From: Fimbriimonadia bacterium
GTDB taxonomy: Bacteria; Armatimonadota; Fimbriimonadia; Fimbriimonadales; GBS-DC
Assembly: GCA_026129765.1 (NCBI GenBank)
Contig: JAHCHP010000016.1
Location: forward strand, 1 to 64,000
DNA length: 64,000 nucleotides
Direction of reading: 5' to 3'
Shown here: positions 8,286 to 16,127 of the stretch, piece by piece
Layout: every line of letters begins with the position of its first letter
Numbering within the stretch: position 1 is the stretch's first letter
The notes under the pieces: model-generated
Databases searched by the model: none
Told to the model about the DNA's origin: nothing
What the model saw: the letters and a program-made list of their open reading frames with translations, nothing else
Program-made: the position numbers and the translations under genes

Positions 8286-9320
8286 TTACTTCACCTGCAG
8301 CACGATTTTGCCAAAGAAGTTGCCGCTTTCCATCTTCTGGTGCGCGGCTTTTGCCTCTTTCAACGGCGATACGCTGTCGATAATGGGCTTCAGATGCCCC
8401 TTTTGAACAAAGCCCAACAGCTTCTTCAATTCCGCGTTCGTGCCGATATAGGAGCCTAAAATTTCTATTTCGCGGCTGAAGACATAGCGCAAGTCAATCT
8501 CGCCGGTCGGTCCGGTGGTCGCGCCGCATGTCACCAGGCGCCCGCCTTTTGCCATCAGTTTCACGCAAGAGTTGAACACTGCTTGACCCACATGCTCCAC
8601 CACCACATCCATCAGCGAGCCTTCGCTCTTCTCTTTCACCTGCTTGAACCAATCCTCATCGTAATGGTTCACAACTTCATCCGCGCCAATTTCGCGCGCG
8701 CGTTCCATCTTTTCGGGGCTGCCTGCAGTGGCAATGACCGGCGCGCCCAACAACTTCGCGATCTGTATCGCTGCACTGCCGACGCCGCTGCTTGCGCCCA
8801 TCACCAGCACCCATTCGCCCGGCTGCAGTTTCGCGCGGGTAACCATCATATGCCACGCCGTCAAAAAGACCAAAGGCACGGCTGCCGCTTCTTCAAAACT
8901 GAGAATGTCTGGCATGGGGTGAACGCCTCTTTCCGGCACAACGATATACTCGGCATAACCGCCTGGTCGGTGCGCGCCGATGACCTGCAAGTTTTCGCAC
9001 AGGTTGTCCCTGCCGCGCTTACAAAACGAACATTTTCCGCAAGAGACGATGGGGTTCAGAACAACATGATCGCCAATTTTGATATTTTGGACGCCGACGC
9101 CGACCGCTTCCACTTCGCCTGCCACATCGCTGCCCAAAATATGGGGTAAGGGCGTTTGATACGCGGGAACGCCATTGCGCACCCATAAATCTAACCGGTT
9201 CAAAGCGCACGCTTTCACTCGAACTAACACCTCTTTAGAACCGGGTTCTGGGGTCGGTAATTTTGCTTCATAACGCAAAACCTCCGCGCCGCCATGCTCT
9301 TTTATCTGTATTCCTTTCAT
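8286..9320 (-). CDS. zinc-type medium-chain alcohol dehydrogenase / quinone oxidoreductase
   Basis: The 344-residue MDR enzyme has an N-terminal GroES-like domain and a Rossmann domain with GASSGVGSAAIQIAKLLGA for NAD(P). Four cysteines in SCGKCSFCKRGRDNLCEN bind the structural zinc. The catalytic zinc site is weaker: the usual early Cys is Asn-containing (ACALNRLDLW), while GSDVAGEVEAVG is conserved. It may therefore be a crotonyl-CoA-reductase- or quinone-reductase-like member rather than a classical alcohol dehydrogenase. A GAGGT sits just before the ATG. A TATAAT on the minus strand at 9437-9442 predicts a leader of about 110 nt. Confidence 0.88.
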   Translation of the reverse strand: MKGIQIKEHGGAEVLRYEAKLPTPEPGSKEVLVRVKACALNRLDLWVRNGVPAYQTPLPHILGSDVAGEVEAVGVGVQNIKIGDHVVLNPIVSCGKCSFCKRGRDNLCENLQVIGAHRPGGYAEYIVVPERGVHPMPDILSFEEAAAVPLVFLTAWHMMVTRAKLQPGEWVLVMGASSGVGSAAIQIAKLLGAPVIATAGSPEKMERAREIGADEVVNHYDEDWFKQVKEKSEGSLMDVVVEHVGQAVFNSCVKLMAKGGRLVTCGATTGPTGEIDLRYVFSREIEILGSYIGTNAELKKLLGFVQKGHLKPIIDSVSPLKEAKAAHQKMESGNFFGKIVLQVK

Positions 9321-9436
9321 GTACCTCGTTCCTCAATGAGTCATTCTCCCATTCCGTAAGGGTGGGATTTAGGGTCTGTTCTCTGCCTGCCGACCTATGT
9401 CAGCAGTCCTTAACAAGCTGTATAGGAGATAACTTA

Positions 9437-9442
9437 ATTATA
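9437..9442 (-). promoter_or_regulatory. -10 box upstream of the dehydrogenase-esterase-PhyH string
   Basis: TATAAT on the minus strand, about 117 nt before the ATG at 9320. No clear -35. The leader between them shows no riboswitch I recognise. Confidence 0.4.
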
Positions 9443-9498
9443 CCCCATAAAATAGTCTCCATCGCGAGAAACAAAAGAAAACGCAAGAAAAATAGTGC

Positions 9499-11448
9499 TT
9501 ATGGGATTTGTTGGACATTCAACACCCGCGCATCGCCTTGACGCGTCGTAAATCCGATTTTATCAAAGTATTCCAGCAGTGGAACAGCGTACTTTCGAGA
9601 GGACTGCGTGAGATCACGAAACTCGGCAGCTGTCATAGCCCCTTTCTCTATAATATACTTTCGCGTTATCTCTGTCAGTTCCTGCAGTGTTTCCACCGGA
9701 TAATAAAGATTTTCGCCCACCAGCGTCAACTGCTCCATCTCCACACCCAAGTTCAACATCTCCTGGATGGCGGTCGGCGGCGCGCCGATCTCTTGAGAGA
9801 CCTCCACCGGCACAGGAATCAAAAAGCCACAATCGAGGTAAACCTGAAACACGCGCTCAAACAGCGCGGCTTGTTTCGGATTGGGGCGAATCTCAAAGTC
9901 ACAAAGTTTGACGCGCCATTCGCCCAAACTGATTAGTTCAAACACACAACACGCGCCGGTTTCTGATAAACGCTGCATCGCGGCGTCAAACAACCCTTTT
10001 TCCAAGCGTAGTTGAGAACGCAGGGTCTCCGGCAGGATGCCTGCCTTGAGAGGATGCGATTTGTGATAGGATTGCAAAGCGGTCTGGAATCGCTGCGTAA
10101 CGGCGCGCCATGCATGGGGATGAAACCACCAACGATCGGGCGCGCTGCCCGCCGTGATCGCGCTGCCGCTCGCTGTTAGCGATTCCAGGCGTTCAGCCGA
10201 TAAATCGCTGTGTTGCCGAAGCCAGTCCCCCTCTTTGATTCCCTCCGCATAGGTTTTTAAGTCCTCCAGCAGGCGATCCACATCGGAACCCTCTTGCCGA
10301 GTTGCGAGAGCAGACAACAGCGCGGGGTCATGACGACGATAGCGTTTGGGGCGAATGTCCAGCGCGACGCCGCCTCCCAGCGTTGTCAGAGGCGAATAAC
10401 GACGAAGAATAAACCGGTCTCCTTCCGCCAAGACAATCGCCTCTTCTAACCGGATCTGCGCAAAACCTGTCTGCCCCAGTTCTATCGGTTCCGGTTGCAG
10501 CAAATAAACCCTGCCTATTGCCTCCGACGCCCCTGCATGCAGGCGGATTCTCATCTGATGAGTCAGGCGCATATGCTCCGCGCTCTCGCCATGCGCGATA
10601 GGCTGCTTCAACAGCGTGATCTGCGCATTAAAACGGACAACCGCATGGTACGCCCCCGGCTGAACCAGCACATCGCCTCGTTCCACACGCTCTTTTTCGA
10701 TGCCGGAAAGATTGACTGCCGTCCGCTGTCCTGCCCGGACCGTTTGCGCGGGTTCATTGTGCGCTTGCAAACCCCGAACCCGCGCAGGCAATCCTTTCGG
10801 CAATAGTTCGACTTCCTGTCCCACACTCAGCGAGCCAGAAATCAAAGTGCCGGTCACCACTGTGCCGAAACCCGTCATAGTGAAAACCCGGTCTATGGGC
10901 AGGCGCGCGGGTTTATGAAGAGGTTTCTCGGAAGCTTGCTGCGCGATTTCATAGAGCGCGCGCTTCAACGTGTCCAGCCCCTCGCCTGAGAGCGCGGAAA
11001 CCCGGATAATGGGAGCGTTCTGCCAGGGAGTTTCGTTCAGATAATCCCGCGTTTGCTCCTCTACCAGCGCCGCCCACTCAGAGTCCACTTTATCCGATTT
11101 GGTCAAGGCTACCAGTAAATGCTCCACCCCCAATAACTCCAGGATCGCTGCATGTTCGCGGGTTTGGGGCATCACGCCCTCTTCCGAATCAACCACCAGC
11201 AGCGCGAGATCGATACCCGTCGCGCCTACCAGCATATTTTTCAGGAACCGCTCGTGTCCCGGCACATCGATAATGCTCAACGCGATTCCCTCCGATTCGG
11301 GCAGGTTCGCGAACCCCAAATCGATGGTCATGCCCCGCTCTTGCTCTTCTTTCAGCCGGTCTGGGTTAATGCCGGTCAGCGCATGTATCAAGTGAGTTTT
11401 CCCATGATCCACATGCCCTGCCGTTCCTACAATCATATTCTTTTTCAT
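9499..11448 (-). CDS. selB: selenocysteine-specific elongation factor SelB
   Basis: A 649-residue GTPase that delivers Sec-tRNA(Sec) to UGA codons followed by a SECIS hairpin. The G domain shows AGHVDHGKT (residues 10-18), DVPGH and TKSD, followed by two beta-barrel domains. The C-terminal ~250 residues form winged-helix repeats ending with TQSSRKYAVPLLEYFDKIG and a following TRQGDARVL. This is the conserved last winged helix of SelB that binds the mRNA element and is absent in EF-Tu. No selA, selD or tRNA-Sec was found in the window. The ATG at 11448 has no obvious Shine-Dalgarno. Confidence 0.92.
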   Translation of the reverse strand: MKKNMIVGTAGHVDHGKTHLIHALTGINPDRLKEEQERGMTIDLGFANLPESEGIALSIIDVPGHERFLKNMLVGATGIDLALLVVDSEEGVMPQTREHAAILELLGVEHLLVALTKSDKVDSEWAALVEEQTRDYLNETPWQNAPIIRVSALSGEGLDTLKRALYEIAQQASEKPLHKPARLPIDRVFTMTGFGTVVTGTLISGSLSVGQEVELLPKGLPARVRGLQAHNEPAQTVRAGQRTAVNLSGIEKERVERGDVLVQPGAYHAVVRFNAQITLLKQPIAHGESAEHMRLTHQMRIRLHAGASEAIGRVYLLQPEPIELGQTGFAQIRLEEAIVLAEGDRFILRRYSPLTTLGGGVALDIRPKRYRRHDPALLSALATRQEGSDVDRLLEDLKTYAEGIKEGDWLRQHSDLSAERLESLTASGSAITAGSAPDRWWFHPHAWRAVTQRFQTALQSYHKSHPLKAGILPETLRSQLRLEKGLFDAAMQRLSETGACCVFELISLGEWRVKLCDFEIRPNPKQAALFERVFQVYLDCGFLIPVPVEVSQEIGAPPTAIQEMLNLGVEMEQLTLVGENLYYPVETLQELTEITRKYIIEKGAMTAAEFRDLTQSSRKYAVPLLEYFDKIGFTTRQGDARVLNVQQIP

Positions 11449-11540
11449 AACGGGTCTATGCTAACGATTCTACCTGTTAGACATCGCAGTGATTTGCGAG
11501 GGCATGTGTGGAATAACCCCCTTGGAGGCGTAGAAGGACA

Positions 11541-11996
11541 ATGTCTGAAAAAGCAAGCGCAGGCGGCGCGAAAAAAGGCGGCAAAAACATGATTGTAGTG
11601 ATCGTGCTGGTCATTGGCTTGGCTGGCGGCGTGTTCGCGGGTAAAACCTTCTTCGGCGGTAAGGAAAAAACTCCGGAAAAACCGAAAGTGGGTCATTCGC
11701 TGAGTCTGGGCGAGTTTGTTGTGAATTTGAACGACAGCCACTTCCTGAAGACTGAAATCGCCTTGGGTATGAAAGAGGGCATTCAAGCGGAGAAGCTCAA
11801 AGAGGAGACCGCTCCCCTGCGCGACATCGTGATCATGACGCTTTCTGGCAAAGAACGCAATGAATTAAACAGCATAGAAGGTAAGGAAGTCGCCAAAGAG
11901 AAAATCAAGTCGCAAGTGAACAAAATCCTCAAAGAGAAAACAAAAGAAGAAGAGTCCGTTTTAGAGGTTTATTTCACTTCATTTGCGACACAATAG
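11541..11996 (+). CDS. fliL: flagellar basal-body-associated protein FliL
   Basis: The 151-residue product has a short Gly/Lys-rich cytoplasmic tail, one membrane helix (MIVVIVLVIGLAGGVFAG, residues ~17-34) and a periplasmic domain. That domain has SLGEFVVNLNDSHFLKTEIALG, LRDIVIMTLSGKERNELNS and a C-terminal VLEVYFTSFATQ, all typical of FliL, which surrounds the stator and supports motor torque. GGAGG and AAGGA precede the ATG. It is separate from any other flagellar gene here, which is unusual because fliL normally sits beside fliM. A FliL-like protein without flagella is possible. Confidence 0.85.
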   Translation: MSEKASAGGAKKGGKNMIVVIVLVIGLAGGVFAGKTFFGGKEKTPEKPKVGHSLSLGEFVVNLNDSHFLKTEIALGMKEGIQAEKLKEETAPLRDIVIMTLSGKERNELNSIEGKEVAKEKIKSQVNKILKEKTKEEESVLEVYFTSFATQ

Positions 11997-12002
11997 GGGC
12001 TT

Positions 12003-12030
12003 AAAAATAAAAAGGGCCATTCCCTGGCCC
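12003..12030 (-). terminator. Rho-independent terminator of glmS
   Basis: On the minus strand GGGCCA-GGGAA-TGGCCC is followed by TTTTTATTTTT. It lies about 170 nt past the glmS stop and near the convergent fliL end. Confidence 0.75.
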
Positions 12031-12196
12031 ATACGAGCTGTAAAAGGTTGCCTTGGAGTCCCTCTCACGCTCAAATAACGCAATCCATTGCGATGGTAAA
12101 AGTATACCTTATCGAAAACGCATAATGCAACCCCTACAGCAAAAAAAGTAAAATTTCCAGTTTTTTCTCTCAAGCAACCCCTTCCAAAAAGCGATT

Positions 12197-14029
12197 TTAC
12201 TCCACCGTGACGCTCTTTGCCAGGTTGCGAGGCTGGTCGATTTCGCACCCGCGAAGCCGCGCGACATGATAAGCGAACAACTGCAGCAAGGGAATCGTTG
12301 CCAGCGGAGACAAGGCTTCCGGCTCCACTTTGGGTGCAAAAAGCGTGTAATCGGCTTCTTGAGGCAGGTCGGTTTCGCCTTCCGAAGTGATCAGCAATAC
12401 GGTTCCGCGTCGCGCCTTGATCTCTTTCAAATTTCCCAAGATTTTCTCTCGCGTGCGCGCTTGAGTCGCCACAAACACCGCCACCACGCCCGGCTCAACC
12501 AGCGCGAGCGGACCGTGCTTCATCTCGCCTGCCGCGCATTCTTGAGTCGGCACATAGGCGATCTCTTTGATTTTCAGCGCGCCTTCCATCGCCACATACG
12601 CATCGATCCCCCGCCCCAAATAGAACGCCAAGGGCATCTCTTTGAGTGCCTCCGCCGCCTGACGAGCCTGCGCCTCCATTTCCAAACTGCGAGAAATCAG
12701 CGAAGGCGCTTGCATCAGCCCCCGCGTCGCATCCGTATACTGCTGCATGCTCAGTGTGCCGTTCACATTGGACAAAAACAGTCCCAGCATATAGAGCGCG
12801 GTGATTTGGGTGCTGTAGGCTTTGGTCGAAGCCACGCTGATTTCGGGTCCCGCCTGCGTATACAGCACATGGTCACATTCGCGCGCGATGCTGCTGCCCA
12901 CCGCGTTCACGATGCCCAAGGTACTATAACCCGCTTCACGGCAAAGTCTCAACGCCGCCAGTGTATCAGCCGTTTCGCCCGACTGGCTGATAAAAATCGC
13001 CAGCGTTTGGGGATGTAAAATGGGGTCGCCATAACGGAATTCGGAAGAATGGTATACCTCCACTGGGCGGCGCAACCATTTTTCAAAGATATGCTTCCCA
13101 ATCAATCCGGCGTGGTAAGCCGTGCCGCAAGCCACAATCAATATCCGCCGGTAACGCTGCCAGTCTTCCACTTCCAGCTTGATGTCTGGGAACTCGATGC
13201 CGCCATTCGCTTTGAGCCTGCCGCGCAAGGTATCCCGAACCGCTTCCGGCTGCTCCAAAATCTCTTTGATCATGAAATGCTCATGACCGCCCTTTTCCGC
13301 CGCCTCTGCTGACCAATCCACGTGCATGGGAGGTCTCTCAATAGAAGAACCATCCAAACGGTACAAGCGAACCTCATCGCGCTTGATCGTGGCTAAATCG
13401 CCATTTTCCAGCAGGATGACCTTGCGCGTATAAGACAGCATCGCAGTGATGTCCGAGGCTAAATAGGTTTCGCCCTCGCCCAAACCAATTACCAATGGCG
13501 AGTCGTTGCGGGCAATCACAATGCGATCAGGAAAACGCGCAAACAGCACTGCAATCCCATAAGACCCTCGTACCTGCTGCAGCGCGAGGCGAACTGCCTC
13601 CTCCGGGTTGTCGCTGGTTTCTAATTGTTCTTCAATCAGATGCGCGAGTACCTCGGTATCGGTATCCGAGTTGAACCGGTGTCCGCGCGCGCTCAGCTCA
13701 TGACGTAATTCTAAATAGTTCTCAATAATGCCGTTATGCACCACCGCGACCTGCCCCTCTTCGTCGGTTTGGGGATGCGCATTGGGGTCGTTCGGCACGC
13801 CGTGGGTTGCCCACCGCGTATGAGAAACGGCTAAGCCATCCGCTCGGATATCGCCCGCCATCTCGATGAGGTTACTGATTTTGCCTGCCCGCTTCAAGAC
13901 ATTCAGCGATTGACCGTCCCAGAACGCCACCCCTGCCGAGTCGTAGCCCCGGTACTCCAGGCGTTTCAGCGTTTCTAAGGCGATCTCTATCGCCGCTTTG
14001 GGTCCGATATATCCTGTTATTCCGCACAT
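12197..14029 (-). CDS. glmS: glutamine-fructose-6-phosphate aminotransferase (isomerizing)
   Basis: GlmS makes glucosamine-6-phosphate from fructose-6-phosphate and glutamine, the first step to UDP-GlcNAc for peptidoglycan and LPS. The 610-residue protein begins MCGITGYIG, where Cys2 becomes the N-terminal nucleophile of the glutaminase domain. SHTRWATHG, HNGIIENY and SDTDTEVLAHLIE follow. Two SIS domains complete it, with FISQSGETADTLAALR and ASTKAYSTQ, and it ends in the family-typical LAKSVTVE. Length is standard. AGG lies 6 nt before the ATG. No glmS ribozyme is recognisable upstream. Confidence 0.97.
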   Translation of the reverse strand: MCGITGYIGPKAAIEIALETLKRLEYRGYDSAGVAFWDGQSLNVLKRAGKISNLIEMAGDIRADGLAVSHTRWATHGVPNDPNAHPQTDEEGQVAVVHNGIIENYLELRHELSARGHRFNSDTDTEVLAHLIEEQLETSDNPEEAVRLALQQVRGSYGIAVLFARFPDRIVIARNDSPLVIGLGEGETYLASDITAMLSYTRKVILLENGDLATIKRDEVRLYRLDGSSIERPPMHVDWSAEAAEKGGHEHFMIKEILEQPEAVRDTLRGRLKANGGIEFPDIKLEVEDWQRYRRILIVACGTAYHAGLIGKHIFEKWLRRPVEVYHSSEFRYGDPILHPQTLAIFISQSGETADTLAALRLCREAGYSTLGIVNAVGSSIARECDHVLYTQAGPEISVASTKAYSTQITALYMLGLFLSNVNGTLSMQQYTDATRGLMQAPSLISRSLEMEAQARQAAEALKEMPLAFYLGRGIDAYVAMEGALKIKEIAYVPTQECAAGEMKHGPLALVEPGVVAVFVATQARTREKILGNLKEIKARRGTVLLITSEGETDLPQEADYTLFAPKVEPEALSPLATIPLLQLFAYHVARLRGCEIDQPRNLAKSVTVE

Positions 14030-14143
14030 ATTATCCTGTCTCCATAAAGCCTACCGCAAAAGAATTATTCCACACATTCATGCTGCTTCTGTAATTTCGC
14101 CCTCTTACCTACCTGTCCCAGAATACAAAGAACAACGGGATTT

Positions 14144-14190
14144 CGGTTCCCCTTGCTTGCAGGGGGAACCGAACGGAGGGGGTGATGTTT
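14144..14190 (+). repeat. family B interspersed repeat, copy 2, with hairpin
   Basis: CGGTTCCCC (14144-14152) pairs with GGGGAACCG (14163-14171), followed by AACGGAGGGGGTGATG. It aligns to 366-406 read on the minus strand. It lies between glmS and the SIS gene. Confidence 0.7.
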
Positions 14191-14227
14191 TTGAATTCTC
14201 GAGTACGCGAGAATGACGACATTATTG

Positions 14228-14962
14228 TCACAAATAGAGTACCCTGCCTCGATAGCGGTCCAACAAGCGCGCGTTATGGGCATCGCCGCCTTCCAGGTTC
14301 GCGCTGAGAAACACCGGCGGTTGAATCCCTTTCTCCAACAAGAGCGCGCATGCTTCCGCCATCACCGCGTTCAAAATCGCTGCGCCCAGCACCGTTGAAA
14401 CGGGAGAGACTCGCTGGGCAAATCCTTGTAGCTCCACCAGCGCGTCTCCTTCCGGCGCGCCGTTATCCAACACTAAATCGACCACCTCAAATAGACGCTT
14501 TCCCGTCGCGGATCGAGCCGTCACTGACTGGGAATAGGCGAGAGACGTGAGACCGATGGTTTTCGCGCCGCGCTCCTTACCCACCAAAGCGACCTCGACC
14601 GGCGCGGCATTTCGTCCTGAAACCGAATGGATAATCAGCACATCGCCCGGTTCAATGCTCGCCTCCCGAACGGTATCCGCCGCCAAGCCATCCCGCCGCT
14701 CCAGAGTCGACGTGAGCGTTACCGGGCGAACCTGACACGTCATACCTGGCACAAACAAGGGGCTGACACACGCCAATCCGCCCGCGCGATAGAACAGTTC
14801 TTCCGCCAAAATACCCGCATGAGACGCGCCAAAGACCCAAATCAAGTGATCCTCCGTGATGGCGTCGGCAATCCATTGCGCTGCTTGCTCCATTTGAGGC
14901 GCAAGGCGCGTTTGCGTTTCCTGCAACAGACGAATGGTTTGGCTCAGATAGTCGGTTTTCAT
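14228..14962 (-). CDS. SIS-domain sugar-phosphate-binding protein (UPF0309-like)
   Basis: The 244-residue product has one SIS fold, with IWVFGASHAGILAEELFYRAGG near residues 40-60 and DVLIIHSVSGRNAAPVEVAL as the phosphate-binding Ser/Thr loop. A GAPEGDALVELQG segment follows, as in UPF0309 proteins. These resemble phosphosugar isomerases but lack a proven reaction. It lies upstream of glmS on the same strand and 8 nt downstream of an unknown gene, which is consistent with a role in amino-sugar phosphate metabolism. Substrate is not deducible. Confidence 0.83.
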   Translation of the reverse strand: MKTDYLSQTIRLLQETQTRLAPQMEQAAQWIADAITEDHLIWVFGASHAGILAEELFYRAGGLACVSPLFVPGMTCQVRPVTLTSTLERRDGLAADTVREASIEPGDVLIIHSVSGRNAAPVEVALVGKERGAKTIGLTSLAYSQSVTARSATGKRLFEVVDLVLDNGAPEGDALVELQGFAQRVSPVSTVLGAAILNAVMAEACALLLEKGIQPPVFLSANLEGGDAHNARLLDRYRGRVLYL

Positions 14963-14970
14963 CAGCGTTC

Positions 14971-15876
14971 TCAGGCAGGCACACGCCCAATGTAGCGCAT
15001 CGCCTCACGCACAAACGGGGTCAAAGCGCGCGCCCACTCCTCTTTGTCTCTTCCATAGACCGTGACGGGCGGCACATCCAGCGTCGTACATTCAAACAGA
15101 TACTCTTCGGGTCTTTCGCCCGCATGGACCGTCATTAACGGCATATGAATCTGCTCCGCGTAAGACTGCATCTGCCGGTCTTTATCCACCGTATAAGGGT
15201 CATCTTGATGACTGTTATGCAGGTCAATTTTGATGGGAAGCAGCACAATGCCATCCGGGTCCGAGCGATAGCCGATAGTGACCACCACATCCAGCGCAGC
15301 GCGCGCGATGGTTTTGGGCATGTCTTTGCGGTAGCCGGTCGCGAAACCAAACGGCACTTGATGATGACACTCTAAATGGAGGGCAGGGTTCAGCATCTCC
15401 ACCGCCTCGCGCAAAAGCCGCTCATGATAACTCTGCACTAATCTGCCCAGCGGTTGCGCCATCTTTTCGCGCACCCAAGACAGCGGCGCGGCAATCGTTT
15501 TGGAGAGTTTATGGACCGGCGCGCCCAGGCTCATTTTCACGCCCGCGTGTTCACACATCAGGGTTAGCCCGCCCGGTTCCTCAAAAATCTCGATCCACAG
15601 TACCTCATTTTCCAGATAGCATTGCCGCAAGGCGTCGCTGATGGTTTCCGTTTCCACCACAATTTGAGGTCGTTTATCCGGGTCGGTTTTATAGGCAAGC
15701 ACTCCAAAACAAGGTTTATTAAACTCTGGCACAAATTCCCGGGGTTGATATTGAGAATAGAACACAAAACGCCGGGAAGGGCGCAATAATAATAAAAGGT
15801 CTTGAAACGGCTCGGTTGCCTCCACGAGCCAACGACTCAAAGGGTCAGTAAATAAACGATTTGGTTGATAACCCAT
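14971..15876 (-). CDS. unknown protein with a possible DUF2726-like nuclease fold
   Basis: I do not recognise the 301-residue protein as a whole. Near residues 197-250 it reads LDVVVTIGYRSDPDGIVLLP, then IKIDLHNSHQD, then KDRQMQSYAEQIHMPLM. That order (Asp strand, I-x-D-x-x-x-S-H, KD-x-Q, then a hydrophobic MPL strand) resembles the DUF2726 branch of PD-(D/E)XK nucleases, although the expected acidic residue before I-D is Lys. The N-terminal 190 residues have no match I know. The ATG has GGAGG 10 nt upstream. It precedes the SIS and glmS genes on the same strand by 8 nt, so it may share their transcript. Confidence 0.6.
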   Translation of the reverse strand: MGYQPNRLFTDPLSRWLVEATEPFQDLLLLLRPSRRFVFYSQYQPREFVPEFNKPCFGVLAYKTDPDKRPQIVVETETISDALRQCYLENEVLWIEIFEEPGGLTLMCEHAGVKMSLGAPVHKLSKTIAAPLSWVREKMAQPLGRLVQSYHERLLREAVEMLNPALHLECHHQVPFGFATGYRKDMPKTIARAALDVVVTIGYRSDPDGIVLLPIKIDLHNSHQDDPYTVDKDRQMQSYAEQIHMPLMTVHAGERPEEYLFECTTLDVPPVTVYGRDKEEWARALTPFVREAMRYIGRVPA

Positions 15877-16029
15877 TCTATTTAAGCCTCCGATAGAAGC
15901 ATTTATACGCGCTGCGTTGAGTTTTAGATTGAATCGCTGAATCTTGATGCGCTTATAATTAAAGTTAATTAACCATCTCCAAAATTGGAAAACGCGAAAC
16001 CAAAAACCTCAATAATCGCTTGAAACAGG

Positions 16030-16049
16030 GGTTCAGACCTGTCTAAACC
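16030..16049. promoter_or_regulatory. 20-bp imperfect palindrome upstream of pilB
   Basis: GGTTCAGAC and GTCTAAACC face each other around CT, a size typical of a dimeric regulator site. It lies about 80 bp before the pilB start, and a TATAAT is found further upstream near 15951-15956. Confidence 0.35.
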
Positions 16050-16127
16050 GTAAGATTCTACCTTAAAGCGTAAAACCCTGCGTATTGGCGCGATTTTTCC
16101 CGATAATTTTTTTGGAGGAGACATCAT

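Noticed and set aside
9321-9498. tRNA-Sec or riboswitch next to selB or in the dehydrogenase leader
   Set aside because: No cloverleaf with the long acceptor arm and no known aptamer could be folded by eye.
14030-14227. glmS ribozyme upstream of glmS
   Set aside because: No ribozyme core pattern could be seen; the region is filled by a family B repeat.
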